DNA of 64,000 bases from Clostridia bacterium. GTDB lineage: Bacteria; Bacillota; Clostridia; Oscillospirales; CAG-272. The position numbers and the translations under genes are program-made. The stretch spans positions 1 through 64,000 of the forward strand of contig JAFTXX010000016.1 in the NCBI GenBank assembly GCA_017461475.1. The letters are read 5' to 3'. Of this stretch, positions 43,187 to 51,895 are shown piece after piece. The notes under the pieces were generated by a model. That model was not told where the DNA came from, did not search any database, and saw nothing but the letters and a program-made list of their open reading frames with translations. The stretch's first letter is position 1. Every line of letters starts with the position of its first letter.

Positions 43187-46153
43187 ATGAAAAAGAAAAC
43201 CTCGCGATTTCTTATTATCACATGCCTGTTGCTTATGCTCTGTGCACTTACTGTCAGTGCAGCAGAAGTCAGCACGATAGGCGTCCCCGATGAGCTGCTT
43301 GCGCTTATGAACGATAGTGCAATGTGGAACGGTAGTTACAAGCTCACGGACGACATTGATCTCTCTGAGTATGACTACGAAGCAGAGGGGGCACTCACAC
43401 AAAAGCCCATCGGTAATGCAAACATAGCATTTACCGGTAGCTTTGACGGTGACGGTCACACGATCTCCGGTATTGATATTTCGTCAACTGCTGTTGGTGG
43501 CGGACTTTTCGGTATTGTTTCAGATGACGGTGACACTACCGTTATTAAAAACCTTACCATTAAAGGATCTGTCGTATCCACTGCAAATTTTGCCGGCGGT
43601 CTTATCGGAATCATCTGCGGTGCAACAGAGCTGGACGGCATCATCTCCGACCTCACAACATTTACTCCCGTCAGCCGTGCAGGCGGTATTGTAGGCGGTA
43701 TTGTCAACAATGGCTATGCTGCAATTTCTACAGTCGCCAATTCCGAAGCTTATAACGTTACCTTTAAAAACTGCACCAACAAGACAAGCTTCTTCGCATC
43801 TCTTACCGCTGAGGCGCGCGCAGGAGGTATTGTTGGTTCCATTTCTACTGCCACAGCCGGCAGAGGCGCTAATGAAGTTTATTTTGAAAACTGTGTAAAC
43901 TACGGTGATATCAAAGGATACAGTGTAGTGGCAGGTATCGTTTCCAATTGGGATACAGGCGTTGTTACAGGCTGTACCAATAAAATGACAAATTGTAAGA
44001 ACTACGGCAATATTGAGGCTACCGCAGGAACTGCTGCAAACAACAATAGCGGCGGTATCATCGGATTTGCAGGATTGCAGCTCTCAACCGTTGACGGCAG
44101 CGCTATCGAAGTTACAAACTGCTATAATGAAGGTACCATAACCGCCGACAACCGTTCGGGAGGTATCGTAGGATACGCAAACGGCGGCTCCGAGTCCGAA
44201 ATGCTGATTATTGACGGATGTTATAACGCAGGTACTATACAAACCACAGGCTCATACAACGCCGGAATTTTGGGCGTAGCACGAGCAACTGTTAAAAATT
44301 GCTATAATTCGGGCAATATCAGCGGCTCTACCTATATAGGGGGTATCGCCGGTTTTATTTCAGGCACTTTCAATATTTTCAATTACAATTACACCGATGC
44401 TACCGTAACCGCTACCGGTACTACCTCAATCGGCAATGCATTTGGCGGTTACGCAAGCAATAGTTCATCTACTTCCGCGGGGAACTACTATAGCGGTACA
44501 GATAATGGCGATATAATCGCAGCATATATTTCAGATTTTGCCAATACTGAGGAATATTCGAATCTCAACACCGAAGGTGTATGGTTGCTTACTACTTCAG
44601 GTCCCGAACTTGAGTTTTTCCATGAACATACCGATGCAGACGAAAACAACATATGTGACGTTTGCCAAGGTGAAGTGCGCTGCCTCCACAGCGAAACTAC
44701 TCAAACCACCCAAGCTGCTTCTACCTGTGCGCAGAAAGGTTCTGCCGTTGTAGTTTGCAATGCTTGCGGCGAGACAGTCAATACCGTTGAGTTACCAATT
44801 GACGAGACCGCACATACTTCCGAAAGCGTAAAAATAGTTTACACGGCGGAAACTCAAAACATAACATACACATACGAGTGCTGCGGCAAAGTAATATTTG
44901 AAGACAGCACCGCAGGCAGTGATGTTTATGTAAAAGCAGACGGAATCGCTATAGATGTGAATACCACATTTGAAAGCAGTATTGGTATTACGGAAGAAAA
45001 GCCTTTTGCAGATTTTGAAACCGCAATGAAATATGCAGCAGCTTCTGTTGCAATAAATGAAGAGGCAATTATACACATACTTGATACTGCCGTGGTTTCC
45101 GGCGGTTACAAGACACCCGAATACACCGGCATGATTACAATCACCGGAGGCAAGCTTGAATTCAACACCGCTTCTCGTCGCTTCTTTGCTAACGGTGGAA
45201 TAACATTTAAAGACCTTACTATATGCTCCAATACAGATACCGACAGAATAATGTTCTTCGCACAGAATAACGAGATGGTATTTGATGAAGGCGTTGTTAT
45301 GGGTAACGATACTACATTAACAACAGCAACCGGCTTCCCGAATGTCAATAGCGCTAAAATATATGTTTACGGCGGCTATGAAGGAAAGAGCGGCGAAATA
45401 AATTCAAACCTCACTATCCGTTCCGGAGACTTTTGGTTTGTTGGCGGCTGGAATGCTGCAAATGTTTCATGCACAAACAGCGGTGAAAGCAAGATTACCG
45501 TTGGCAAAACCAATGCAGACGACTATCTCTATATAGATACTCTTGTTGCCTTTTCAACAGGCCCCCAGCAGCTTACCGAAGCTTCAAAAGCAACTGTTAT
45601 TTTTGATGGCAAAGCAGACATGCGCATCTTCTGCTACGGAAATCTGAATAATGTTACAGATGCAAATTACGCAGATGTGCTGTTTGAAACAGATGTTGTT
45701 CTCAAAGGCGATATCAATGAAACCGCAAGCGAAGCCGTTGGTGTTGTAAACCTTGACTCCAATGCTACAACTACTAATACTAAGCTTAACGTTTACACAG
45801 ACCGCAGAGTTGACACTGCAATTTCAGAGTCTTACCTCTTCCTCGGCGGCGATCCCAACGGTAATATTACCGCTGACGCTACTATCGCAGCAAGAGGTAC
45901 CGATGTAAGCGGATACAGTTACATCAACTACTGTCAGAAGTACTACGGTCACACTTCCCTTGAAGAGAGCTGCGAAATCTGTGGCGGCATTTACGGCGAT
46001 GTAAACGGCGATACAACCGTCGACATCGTTGATGTTCTTATCGCAATAAAAGTAGCGGTAAACGACGATTATATAGACATTGCCGATGTCGATGCTGATG
46101 GGAAGATCACACTTATTGACGTACTTAGAATTTTAAAGAAATCAGTAAAGTAA
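43187..46153 (+). CDS. Secreted dockerin protein with GLUG repeats and a beta-helix-like domain, no recognised catalytic domain
   Basis: A 988-residue protein. Signal peptide 1-26 (FLIITCLLLMLCALTVSAAE). Residues about 70-440 hold GLUG-type repeats (GGLIGIICG, GGIVGGIVNN, GGIVGSIST, GGIIGFAG, GGIVGYANG, GGIAGFISG). Residues about 485-590 have Cys/His pairs (CDVCQGEVRC, VVCNACGETV) like bacterial zinc-ribbon-type repeats. Residues about 600-930 are beta-helix-like and resemble the modules of the GH43 protein at 187 (RRFFANGGITFKDLTI). The dockerin at about 937-988 has two calcium loops: DVNGDTTVDIVDVL and DVDADGKITLIDVL. It should dock to a cohesin scaffold outside the cell. GGAG lies 9 bases before the ATG. 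The protein may be adhesive or an unrecognised polysaccharide lyase. Confidence 0.8.
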   Translation: MKKKTSRFLIITCLLLMLCALTVSAAEVSTIGVPDELLALMNDSAMWNGSYKLTDDIDLSEYDYEAEGALTQKPIGNANIAFTGSFDGDGHTISGIDISSTAVGGGLFGIVSDDGDTTVIKNLTIKGSVVSTANFAGGLIGIICGATELDGIISDLTTFTPVSRAGGIVGGIVNNGYAAISTVANSEAYNVTFKNCTNKTSFFASLTAEARAGGIVGSISTATAGRGANEVYFENCVNYGDIKGYSVVAGIVSNWDTGVVTGCTNKMTNCKNYGNIEATAGTAANNNSGGIIGFAGLQLSTVDGSAIEVTNCYNEGTITADNRSGGIVGYANGGSESEMLIIDGCYNAGTIQTTGSYNAGILGVARATVKNCYNSGNISGSTYIGGIAGFISGTFNIFNYNYTDATVTATGTTSIGNAFGGYASNSSSTSAGNYYSGTDNGDIIAAYISDFANTEEYSNLNTEGVWLLTTSGPELEFFHEHTDADENNICDVCQGEVRCLHSETTQTTQAASTCAQKGSAVVVCNACGETVNTVELPIDETAHTSESVKIVYTAETQNITYTYECCGKVIFEDSTAGSDVYVKADGIAIDVNTTFESSIGITEEKPFADFETAMKYAAASVAINEEAIIHILDTAVVSGGYKTPEYTGMITITGGKLEFNTASRRFFANGGITFKDLTICSNTDTDRIMFFAQNNEMVFDEGVVMGNDTTLTTATGFPNVNSAKIYVYGGYEGKSGEINSNLTIRSGDFWFVGGWNAANVSCTNSGESKITVGKTNADDYLYIDTLVAFSTGPQQLTEASKATVIFDGKADMRIFCYGNLNNVTDANYADVLFETDVVLKGDINETASEAVGVVNLDSNATTTNTKLNVYTDRRVDTAISESYLFLGGDPNGNITADATIAARGTDVSGYSYINYCQKYYGHTSLEESCEICGGIYGDVNGDTTVDIVDVLIAIKVAVNDDYIDIADVDADGKITLIDVLRILKKSVK

Positions 46154-46249
46154 TCTTCGATTGAATAATTAAAAGGTATTTAAAAGATATTCAAAATGCA
46201 ACACATCCTCACCAATCGTTGCATTGTATCAAATAACGCAGTTTATCCC

Positions 46250-46286
46250 AAAAAATCCTATAACCATTGTGGTTACAGGATTTTTT
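46250..46286 (+). terminator. Terminator of the dockerin gene
   Basis: AAAAAATCCTATAACCA pairs with TGGTTACAGGATTTTTT with one mismatch over TTG. Confidence 0.8.
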
Positions 46287-46305
46287 CTTTGTGAACCATG
46301 AAAGA

Positions 46306-46330
46306 AAAAACAGTCCGATGGACTGTTTTT
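46306..46330 (-). terminator. Terminator of the glx-glnA-ANTAR operon
   Basis: AAAAACAGTCC-GAT-GGACTGTTTTT; on the minus strand followed by a T-rich tail, 36 bases after the ANTAR stop. Confidence 0.85.
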
Positions 46331-46365
46331 AGGCAAGCGGTTATTATATTCGATACTTTTAATTA

Positions 46366-46950
46366 TTATGCATATGTTTTTATAATTTCCTCGGCGACTT
46401 CGCGCTTGGAGATACAGGCGTCCATTGCCTGCTTTTCGATATAGCGGTGTGCATCCGATTCGGTCATTTTGAGCTGATCGATAAGCAACCATTTTGCGCG
46501 GTTGACAACACGGATCTCCTCCATTTTTTCTTCGATGGACAGAGTTTTCTTTTCCGTCATACGCAAGCGTTCGAACGTGGTCGCCATCCATTCGAGCGCA
46601 TGTGACACAACGGGTTTTGAAGACGGCTTTGCCAAAACGAAAACGCCGTGCTCTGCCACCTTGTCGTATACCGCCTCGTAGAGATCGTTTTTTACAAAAA
46701 TCAATGCCACCGATGCTGACTTTTTGCTGACATCGATCGCAAAACGTGTTCCCGGTTCATCGGGGAGCGGAGCATTTATCATCACAAAATCGAATGCTCG
46801 CTCGGCGACCTCACGTTTTGCCGCACTTATACTTGCTACGGTGTGTACGGGATTATAATTGGACACGGGGAGCAGTTCGCTAAGAGCAGTGTTAAAGCTA
46901 TCTGCCGCCGAAACGACAAGAACGCTGTACACTCGTTCTTTCAGACTCAT
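46366..46950 (-). CDS. ANTAR-domain RNA-binding antiterminator with pseudo-receiver domain
   Basis: A 194-residue regulator. Start at 46950, with AGGAGGGG about 7 bases upstream; an earlier ATG at 46968 contains that site. Residues 1-120 are receiver-like, but the phospho-acceptor position reads VMINAPLPDEPG, with Asn59 instead of Asp, so ordinary phosphorylation is unlikely. A helix follows, then ANTAR at about 130-190 (EEIRVVNRAKWLLIDQLKMT, SDAHRYIEKQAMD, REVAEEII). ANTAR proteins bind paired hairpins in nascent RNA and stop termination; in Clostridia they are known to control nitrogen genes. It is the last gene of the glx-glnA operon, and the AAAGGC terminator hairpins before glxB, glnN and purA are its likely targets. 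Confidence 0.88.
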   Translation of the reverse strand: MSLKERVYSVLVVSAADSFNTALSELLPVSNYNPVHTVASISAAKREVAERAFDFVMINAPLPDEPGTRFAIDVSKKSASVALIFVKNDLYEAVYDKVAEHGVFVLAKPSSKPVVSHALEWMATTFERLRMTEKKTLSIEEKMEEIRVVNRAKWLLIDQLKMTESDAHRYIEKQAMDACISKREVAEEIIKTYA

Positions 46951-46968
46951 ATTGCTCCCCTCCTTCAT

Positions 46969-48180
46969 TTATTTATTGCAATAGATTTCCAGTAAAGCTT
47001 CGGGAATATGTTTGCGGATAAAATCACTTGCCGCTGCGACCTTGCAAGCACTCTGCAGGGTTTCGGGCAGTTTTTTAAATTTTGCCAATGTTTCGGCATC
47101 CGCTTTATACAGATTGAAGTCTGCTACCATAGGCAAATCGAGATTGTTTTCGATACCGTAAAGTCCTGCGTAGATCATCAATGTAAACGCAAGATACGGA
47201 TTTGCCGTCGGATCCGGCGAGCGAAGCTCTGCACGGCGATACTCGCCGACAGCCGCGGGAATACGCACGAGCTGTGAACGGTTTTCACTCGACCATGAAA
47301 CATACTTCGGCGCTTTATTGCTGCCAAAACGCGCATATGAGTTTTCGGTGGGATTGAGGAATACTGTCATATCACATGCCTTATCCAACACGCCTGCAAT
47401 CATCGGACAAAGCTTGTCGGATCCATCGTCACTCTTCACCGACATATTGATATGGAATCCGTTACCGGGCTGATCCTGCAAGGGCTTTGCACTGAAATCG
47501 GCATACAGACCGTTTCTGCGTGCGACCGTTCTTACGATCATGCGGAAGGTCATCGCATTATCTGCCGCGGAAAGCGCATCCGAATAACGGAAATCGATCT
47601 CGTTTTGACCCGGTCCCTCCTCGTGATGAGAGCTTTCGGGACGAATGCCCATCTGCTCCAGCGTCAGGCAAATCTCACGGCGGATATTCTCGCCTTTATC
47701 CTCGGGCGCAATATCCATATATCCCGCATCATCGTACGGGACCATTGTTTTCTCACCGTTCTCATCCAACTTGAACAGATAAAACTCCATCTCCGCGCCG
47801 AACGCAAACTCAACGCCGTATGCCTTAGCATCTTCTATCGCTTTTATGAGTAAGCTTCTGGTATCGCACGCAAAAGCATTACCGTTCGGATGCGTAATAC
47901 TGCAGAACATGCGCACGACTTTGCCATGCTCGGGGCGCCACGGAAGCACCGAAAGTGTACTCGGATCGGGATGCAAAAGTAAGTCCGAATGCGTTTCGTC
48001 GCCGAATCCTTCTATCGCCGATGCATCGATAGCAATACCGTATTCAAACGCACGCGCGAGTTCACCCGGCATTATGGATATATTTTTTTGTTTGCCGTAT
48101 ATGTCACAAAAGGCAAGACGGATAAACTTTACATCCTCCTCTATGACATATTGCATGACCTCTTGTGCTGAATACTTCAT
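46969..48180 (-). CDS. glnA: Glutamine synthetase, type I (short form)
   Basis: A 403-residue enzyme making glutamine from glutamate, ammonia and ATP. N-terminal beta-grasp: FIRLAFCDIYGKQKNISI, FDG-loop equivalent AIDASAIEGF. Catalytic residues in EMEFYLFKL, SSHHEEGPGQNEIDFRY, GNGFHINMSV and YRRAELRSPDPTANPYLAF. It is about 40 residues shorter than the usual ~444 of the type I-alpha class, and I see no adenylylation-loop Tyr. It lies between glxD and the ANTAR gene in a leftward operon and is the second glutamine synthetase here besides glnN. Confidence 0.93.
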   Translation of the reverse strand: MKYSAQEVMQYVIEEDVKFIRLAFCDIYGKQKNISIMPGELARAFEYGIAIDASAIEGFGDETHSDLLLHPDPSTLSVLPWRPEHGKVVRMFCSITHPNGNAFACDTRSLLIKAIEDAKAYGVEFAFGAEMEFYLFKLDENGEKTMVPYDDAGYMDIAPEDKGENIRREICLTLEQMGIRPESSHHEEGPGQNEIDFRYSDALSAADNAMTFRMIVRTVARRNGLYADFSAKPLQDQPGNGFHINMSVKSDDGSDKLCPMIAGVLDKACDMTVFLNPTENSYARFGSNKAPKYVSWSSENRSQLVRIPAAVGEYRRAELRSPDPTANPYLAFTLMIYAGLYGIENNLDLPMVADFNLYKADAETLAKFKKLPETLQSACKVAAASDFIRKHIPEALLEIYCNK

Positions 48181-48233
48181 TCTGAACCTACCCTTCCGAC
48201 GGTTTGGAAATTGTCCCTCATTCCGCCTTAGTT

Positions 48234-48950
48234 TTAATTTGCAACGTACATTTGCTTATACGGATTTTTGCTGTCCGGCGTTACCACGGTAAACGAACTG
48301 TCAAAAATATCCGCCTTTGACACTCCGAACAACGAACAGTACTCGGATATATAATCTTCGATCTCGTCCATATCCTGTTTTTCAGCCGTGCAAACGGTCA
48401 CTTGCGAGGGAAACACCACGCCTTCGCAGTCGCCGCGCAGATACATTTTACCGCCATGCATACCCGTACATGGGAAATTGCCCACTATTTTTTTACCGGT
48501 GAGCCCGAGCACCACTATCTTGCCGCCCGCCTGATATTCTCCGAGAAAGCTGCCTGCCGAGCCGCCGATGACCATAACCGGTACTTTTTCTTCATATGCC
48601 TTCATATGGATACCCGCGCGGTAACCTGCATTACCTTTGACAAATATCTTGCCCCCGCGCATTGCATATCCCGCGGCATCGCCGATATTGCCGTGAACGA
48701 CTATTTTACCTTCATTCATCGTGTCGCCGACCGCGTCCTGCGCATTGCCGTTTACGGTGATTTCGGCACCGTTTAAATACGCACCGAGCGCGTTACCCGG
48801 CACGCCGTCGATGATGATATTCTTGTCTGACATACCTGCGGCGATAAAACGCTGACCGAGGCAGTCTGAAAGCCTACAGTCTTCCGACGATGCGCAAATA
48901 GCAGCATTCACCGCCCTGTATTCAAGATTCTTTACATTTATGGATTTCAT
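48234..48950 (-). CDS. glxD: Glutamate synthase GXGXG-domain subunit (GltB C-terminal-like)
   Basis: A 238-residue right-handed beta-helix protein equal to the C-terminal domain of GltB. GXGXG-like turns recur (GNALGAYLNGAEITVNGNAQ, DAAGYAMRGGKIFVKGNAGY, GGSAGSFLGEYQAGGKIVVL). In split glutamate synthases this subunit joins the glutaminase and FMN subunits and helps form the ammonia channel. 53 bases before glnA and 44 after glxC. The symbol follows the glxBCD naming of split enzymes. Confidence 0.85.
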   Translation of the reverse strand: MKSINVKNLEYRAVNAAICASSEDCRLSDCLGQRFIAAGMSDKNIIIDGVPGNALGAYLNGAEITVNGNAQDAVGDTMNEGKIVVHGNIGDAAGYAMRGGKIFVKGNAGYRAGIHMKAYEEKVPVMVIGGSAGSFLGEYQAGGKIVVLGLTGKKIVGNFPCTGMHGGKMYLRGDCEGVVFPSQVTVCTAEKQDMDEIEDYISEYCSLFGVSKADIFDSSFTVVTPDSKNPYKQMYVAN

Positions 48951-48994
48951 TATATCACACCTTGTAATATTTCGCTATTTATTTTATGAAAAAT

Positions 48995-50500
48995 TCATTC
49001 TCCTGCATGGGAGATACCCAGTATTTCCAGTTCCTTTTCGGTGAGTCCTATGCCGCGCAGCATCAGACGGTTGCCGCGCAGTGCCTCAACAGAATTGATA
49101 CCCATGCCGCCCATAAGCTCTTTTATCTCGTGCTTCCATGCATGCATAAGGTTGACAAGACGCTTGCTGCCAACATCGGGATTCAGGCGCTTGACAAGTT
49201 CGGGACGCTGTGTGGCAATGCCCCAGTTGCATTTGCCGCTCTGACAGGTTCGGCAAAGATGACAGCCAAGTGCAAGCAGCGCCGCCGTTGCCACATAGCA
49301 GGCATCGGCACCGAGGGCTATAGCCTTTACAACATCCGCTGCACTGCGAATACTTCCGCCCACCACAAGCGAAACGTTATTGCGGATGCCCTCGTCACGC
49401 AAGCGCTGATCGACCGCCGCAAGTGCAAGCTCTATCGGTATTCCGACGTTGTCACGGATACGTGTCGGTGCTGCGCCCGTGCCGCCGCGGAATCCGTCAA
49501 TCGCGATGATATCTGCACCGCTGCGTGCAATTCCGCTTGCGATAGCGGCAATATTATGCACTGCCGCGACCTTGACTATAACAGGCTTTTTATATTCTGT
49601 GGCCTCTTTGAGAGAATATACAAGCTGACGGAGGTCTTCGATTGAATAAATATCGTGGTGAGGAGCGGGAGAAATGGCATCCGAGCCTTCGGGAATCATG
49701 CGGGTACGCGAAACATCGCCTACTATCTTTGCGCCGGGGAGATGACCGCCGATTCCCGGCTTTGCGCCCTGCCCCATCTTGATCTCGACGGCTGCACCCG
49801 CCTTCAGGTAAGTCTCATGCACACCGAAGCGTCCCGATGCGACCTGTACTATTGTATTTTCACCGTAGCAATAGAAATCCTCATGCAAGCCGCCCTCACC
49901 CGTATTATAAAGGATTCCAAGTTCGGTTGCAGCTCTCGCAAGGGATGCGTGCGCATTATAACTGATAGAACCGTAGCTCATCGCAGAAAACATAATCGGC
50001 ATTGAAAGTTCTATCTGCGGCGGAAGAGTGCATTTGAGTTTACCGTCCTCGCCGCGTTCCACCTTTTCGGGCTTTTTACCAAGAAAAACACGCGTTTCCA
50101 TAGGCTCACGGAGCGGATCGATAGGCGGATTTGTGACCTGCGAAGCATTGATCAGAATTCTATCCCAATACACAGGCAAAGGTTTGGGGTTTCCCATGGA
50201 AGACAGCAGTACGCCGCCGCTGTTTGCCTGCTTGTAAATCTCTTGAATCGTATCATTCTGCCAGTTGGCATTTTCACGCAAGGTGCAGTCACTCTTTACG
50301 ATTTTCAGCGCTCGTGTCGGGCAAAGCGACACACAACGCTGACAGTTGACACATTTGGTCTCATCGCTCAGGATGATACCTCTATCGGCATCAAAAGTAT
50401 GTACCTCATTTGCGCATTGCCGCTCGCAAACTCTGCAAGCAATGCAGCGGTCGTCCCTTCTGATGACCTCAAATTCCGGATATATAAATTGCACACTCAT
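48995..50500 (-). CDS. glxC: Glutamate synthase FMN subunit with N-terminal ferredoxin domain
   Basis: A 501-residue subunit that reduces 2-iminoglutarate to glutamate on FMN. Residues 15-65 carry two [4Fe-4S] motifs (CIACRVCERQC and CVNCQRCVSLCP). The TIM barrel follows, with GAAVEIKMGQGAKPGIGGHL, SPAPHHDIYSIEDL, IAIDGFRGGTGAAPTRIRDN, and a late cluster CHLCRTCQSGKCNWGIATQ that would bind a further cluster. No GltD-type NADPH subunit is present, so electrons may come from ferredoxin or another flavoprotein. Start overlaps the glxB stop as ATGA. Confidence 0.9.
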   Translation of the reverse strand: MSVQFIYPEFEVIRRDDRCIACRVCERQCANEVHTFDADRGIILSDETKCVNCQRCVSLCPTRALKIVKSDCTLRENANWQNDTIQEIYKQANSGGVLLSSMGNPKPLPVYWDRILINASQVTNPPIDPLREPMETRVFLGKKPEKVERGEDGKLKCTLPPQIELSMPIMFSAMSYGSISYNAHASLARAATELGILYNTGEGGLHEDFYCYGENTIVQVASGRFGVHETYLKAGAAVEIKMGQGAKPGIGGHLPGAKIVGDVSRTRMIPEGSDAISPAPHHDIYSIEDLRQLVYSLKEATEYKKPVIVKVAAVHNIAAIASGIARSGADIIAIDGFRGGTGAAPTRIRDNVGIPIELALAAVDQRLRDEGIRNNVSLVVGGSIRSAADVVKAIALGADACYVATAALLALGCHLCRTCQSGKCNWGIATQRPELVKRLNPDVGSKRLVNLMHAWKHEIKELMGGMGINSVEALRGNRLMLRGIGLTEKELEILGISHAGE

Positions 50501-51594
50501 TCATATGCACCGTCCTTTACTCTAACTATGACAGGCTCGCCGCCTGCGGGTGACCAGATGTTTTCCGCAGCAGGCTCCATCGTGCGTATCGCCGCTTCCT
50601 CGCTGGCGATAAATACCTTGTCGTCCTTTTCACCCACGACCATGGAGCGCAGTTTCAGCCTGTCATTCAGCGCCATAAGTCCGCCGTTAAAGCCGAGGAC
50701 AATGGAGAACGGCCCCGTTACAAGCAGGCTCGGGAACATCGTGCGAAGATAGATATGTTTCTCCTTGTCACAAATGTCTGTCTTGCGCTCGATCGTGCTC
50801 CAGAAAGGCGCGGCAATAACGCTTGCCGCCTCACCGAGAGTTAGCCCCTGACGGTGGACAAGGTAATCCATAATGTAGGTAATGACCTCGGTATCCGTCT
50901 GCAAGGTGCATTTATAGCCGAACATTTCAATAAAGCGGCGATTTGCATCGTAAGACGAGATCTCGCCGTTATGCACGATGGAGTAATCAAGCAGCGTAAA
51001 CGGATGTGCACCGCCCCACCAGCCGGGGGTATTGGTCGGGTAACGGCCGTGTGCCGTCCATAAGTATCCCTCATATTCTTCCAATTTATAGAATTCTCCG
51101 ACATCCTCGGGGAAACCGACTGCCTTGAAGGTCCCCATATTCTTTCCGCCGGAGAAGACATATGCGCCCGGCATTTCGGTATTGATCTTCATGACCGTTC
51201 TGGCGACAAACTCTTTTTCGTCAAGTTGCAGTGAGGCAAGAACGGATTTCAGCGGAGCGACAAAATATCTCCATATAATGGGCTCATCTGTTATGGCGGG
51301 TATTTTTCTTGTAGGAATGATCTCGCTTTTCACGATCTCAAAGTGTTCCTTTAAAAATACTTCGCAGTTTTTACGTGTTGCACGCGCATCGAAAAACATA
51401 TGCAGCGCATAAAAATCCTTATATTCCGGATAGATGCCATAGGCTGCAAAGCCGCCGCCTAGCCCGTTGGAACGGTCGTGCATCGGCTTCATTGCATTGA
51501 TAATAGATTCGCCCGACATTCTATTTCCTTCTTTAGATATCACCGCAGCTATAGCGCATCCCGACGGTATCCGTACCTGACCTTCTAAGTTCAT
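50497..51594 (-). CDS. glxB: Glutamate synthase glutaminase subunit (class II amidotransferase)
   Basis: A 365-residue Ntn-type glutaminase that frees ammonia from glutamine. The nucleophile is probably Cys13 (RIPSGCAIAAV), which would need removal of a 12-residue propeptide, as in GltB. Other class II features: TAHGRYPTNTPGWWGGAHPF, SIVHNGEISSYDANRRF and LQTDTEVITYIMDYLV. First gene of the leftward operon, 34 bases after the leader hairpin. The ribosome site is weak (AAGGG 13 bases upstream). Confidence 0.88.
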   Translation of the reverse strand: MNLEGQVRIPSGCAIAAVISKEGNRMSGESIINAMKPMHDRSNGLGGGFAAYGIYPEYKDFYALHMFFDARATRKNCEVFLKEHFEIVKSEIIPTRKIPAITDEPIIWRYFVAPLKSVLASLQLDEKEFVARTVMKINTEMPGAYVFSGGKNMGTFKAVGFPEDVGEFYKLEEYEGYLWTAHGRYPTNTPGWWGGAHPFTLLDYSIVHNGEISSYDANRRFIEMFGYKCTLQTDTEVITYIMDYLVHRQGLTLGEAASVIAAPFWSTIERKTDICDKEKHIYLRTMFPSLLVTGPFSIVLGFNGGLMALNDRLKLRSMVVGEKDDKVFIASEEAAIRTMEPAAENIWSPAGGEPVIVRVKDGAYE

Positions 51595-51626
51595 GAATAT
51601 TTCTTTCCCTTCGGATTAAAATAAAG

Positions 51627-51677
51627 AAAGGCGCTCATTTCGGGGCAGCAGATTACTGCCCTAAAATGAACGCCTTT
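51627..51677 (-). terminator. AAAGGC leader hairpin (attenuator) of the glx-glnA operon
   Basis: On the minus strand AAAGGCGTTCATTTTAGGGC begins a long imperfect stem closed by GAAATGAGCGCCTTT and followed by CTTTATTTT. It begins about 15 bases after the -10 box and lies before the glxB start, so it must be passed to express the operon. Confidence 0.75.
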
Positions 51678-51691
51678 GCTCATCTGCAAGA

Positions 51692-51720
51692 ATTATAACT
51701 CAATTCCTGCATTTTGTCAA
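51692..51720 (-). promoter_or_regulatory. Consensus promoter of glxBCD-glnA-ANTAR
   Basis: Minus strand TTGACA (51715-51720), exactly 17 bases, TATAAT (51692-51697). Confidence 0.88.
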
Positions 51721-51740
51721 GAGTATTTTTCTTTTTTCTC

Positions 51741-51782
51741 GCCATTTTTGCAAGTTGCCTGAAACATAATTGCAAAAATGGC
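51741..51782. promoter_or_regulatory. 13-bp perfect palindrome between divergent glxB and glnN promoters
   Basis: GCCATTTTTGCAA (51741-51753) and TTGCAAAAATGGC (51770-51782) are separated by 16 bases. The right arm abuts the -35 box of glnN and the left arm is 20 bases from the -35 box of glxB: a good operator for a regulator serving both. Confidence 0.7.
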
Positions 51783-51811
51783 TTGACAAACCAAAATCAA
51801 AGGTGTATACT
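51783..51811 (+). promoter_or_regulatory. Promoter of glnN-asnB
   Basis: TTGACA (51783-51788), 17 bases, TATACT (51806-51811). Confidence 0.85.
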
Positions 51812-51819
51812 ACGTGCAT

Positions 51820-51870
51820 AAAGGCAAAGACGTCTTTTCCGAGAGAAAAGTGTCTTTGCCTTTATTTTTT
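51820..51870 (+). terminator. AAAGGC leader hairpin (attenuator) of glnN-asnB
   Basis: AAAGGCAAAGACGTCTTTT pairs with AAAAGTGTCTTTGCCTTT over a short loop and is followed by ATTTTTT. It begins about nine bases after the -10 box, so the transcript should start directly with the hairpin; the glnN ribosome site follows. Confidence 0.8.
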
Positions 51871-51895
51871 CATATAAACAAAGGAGATATAGATT

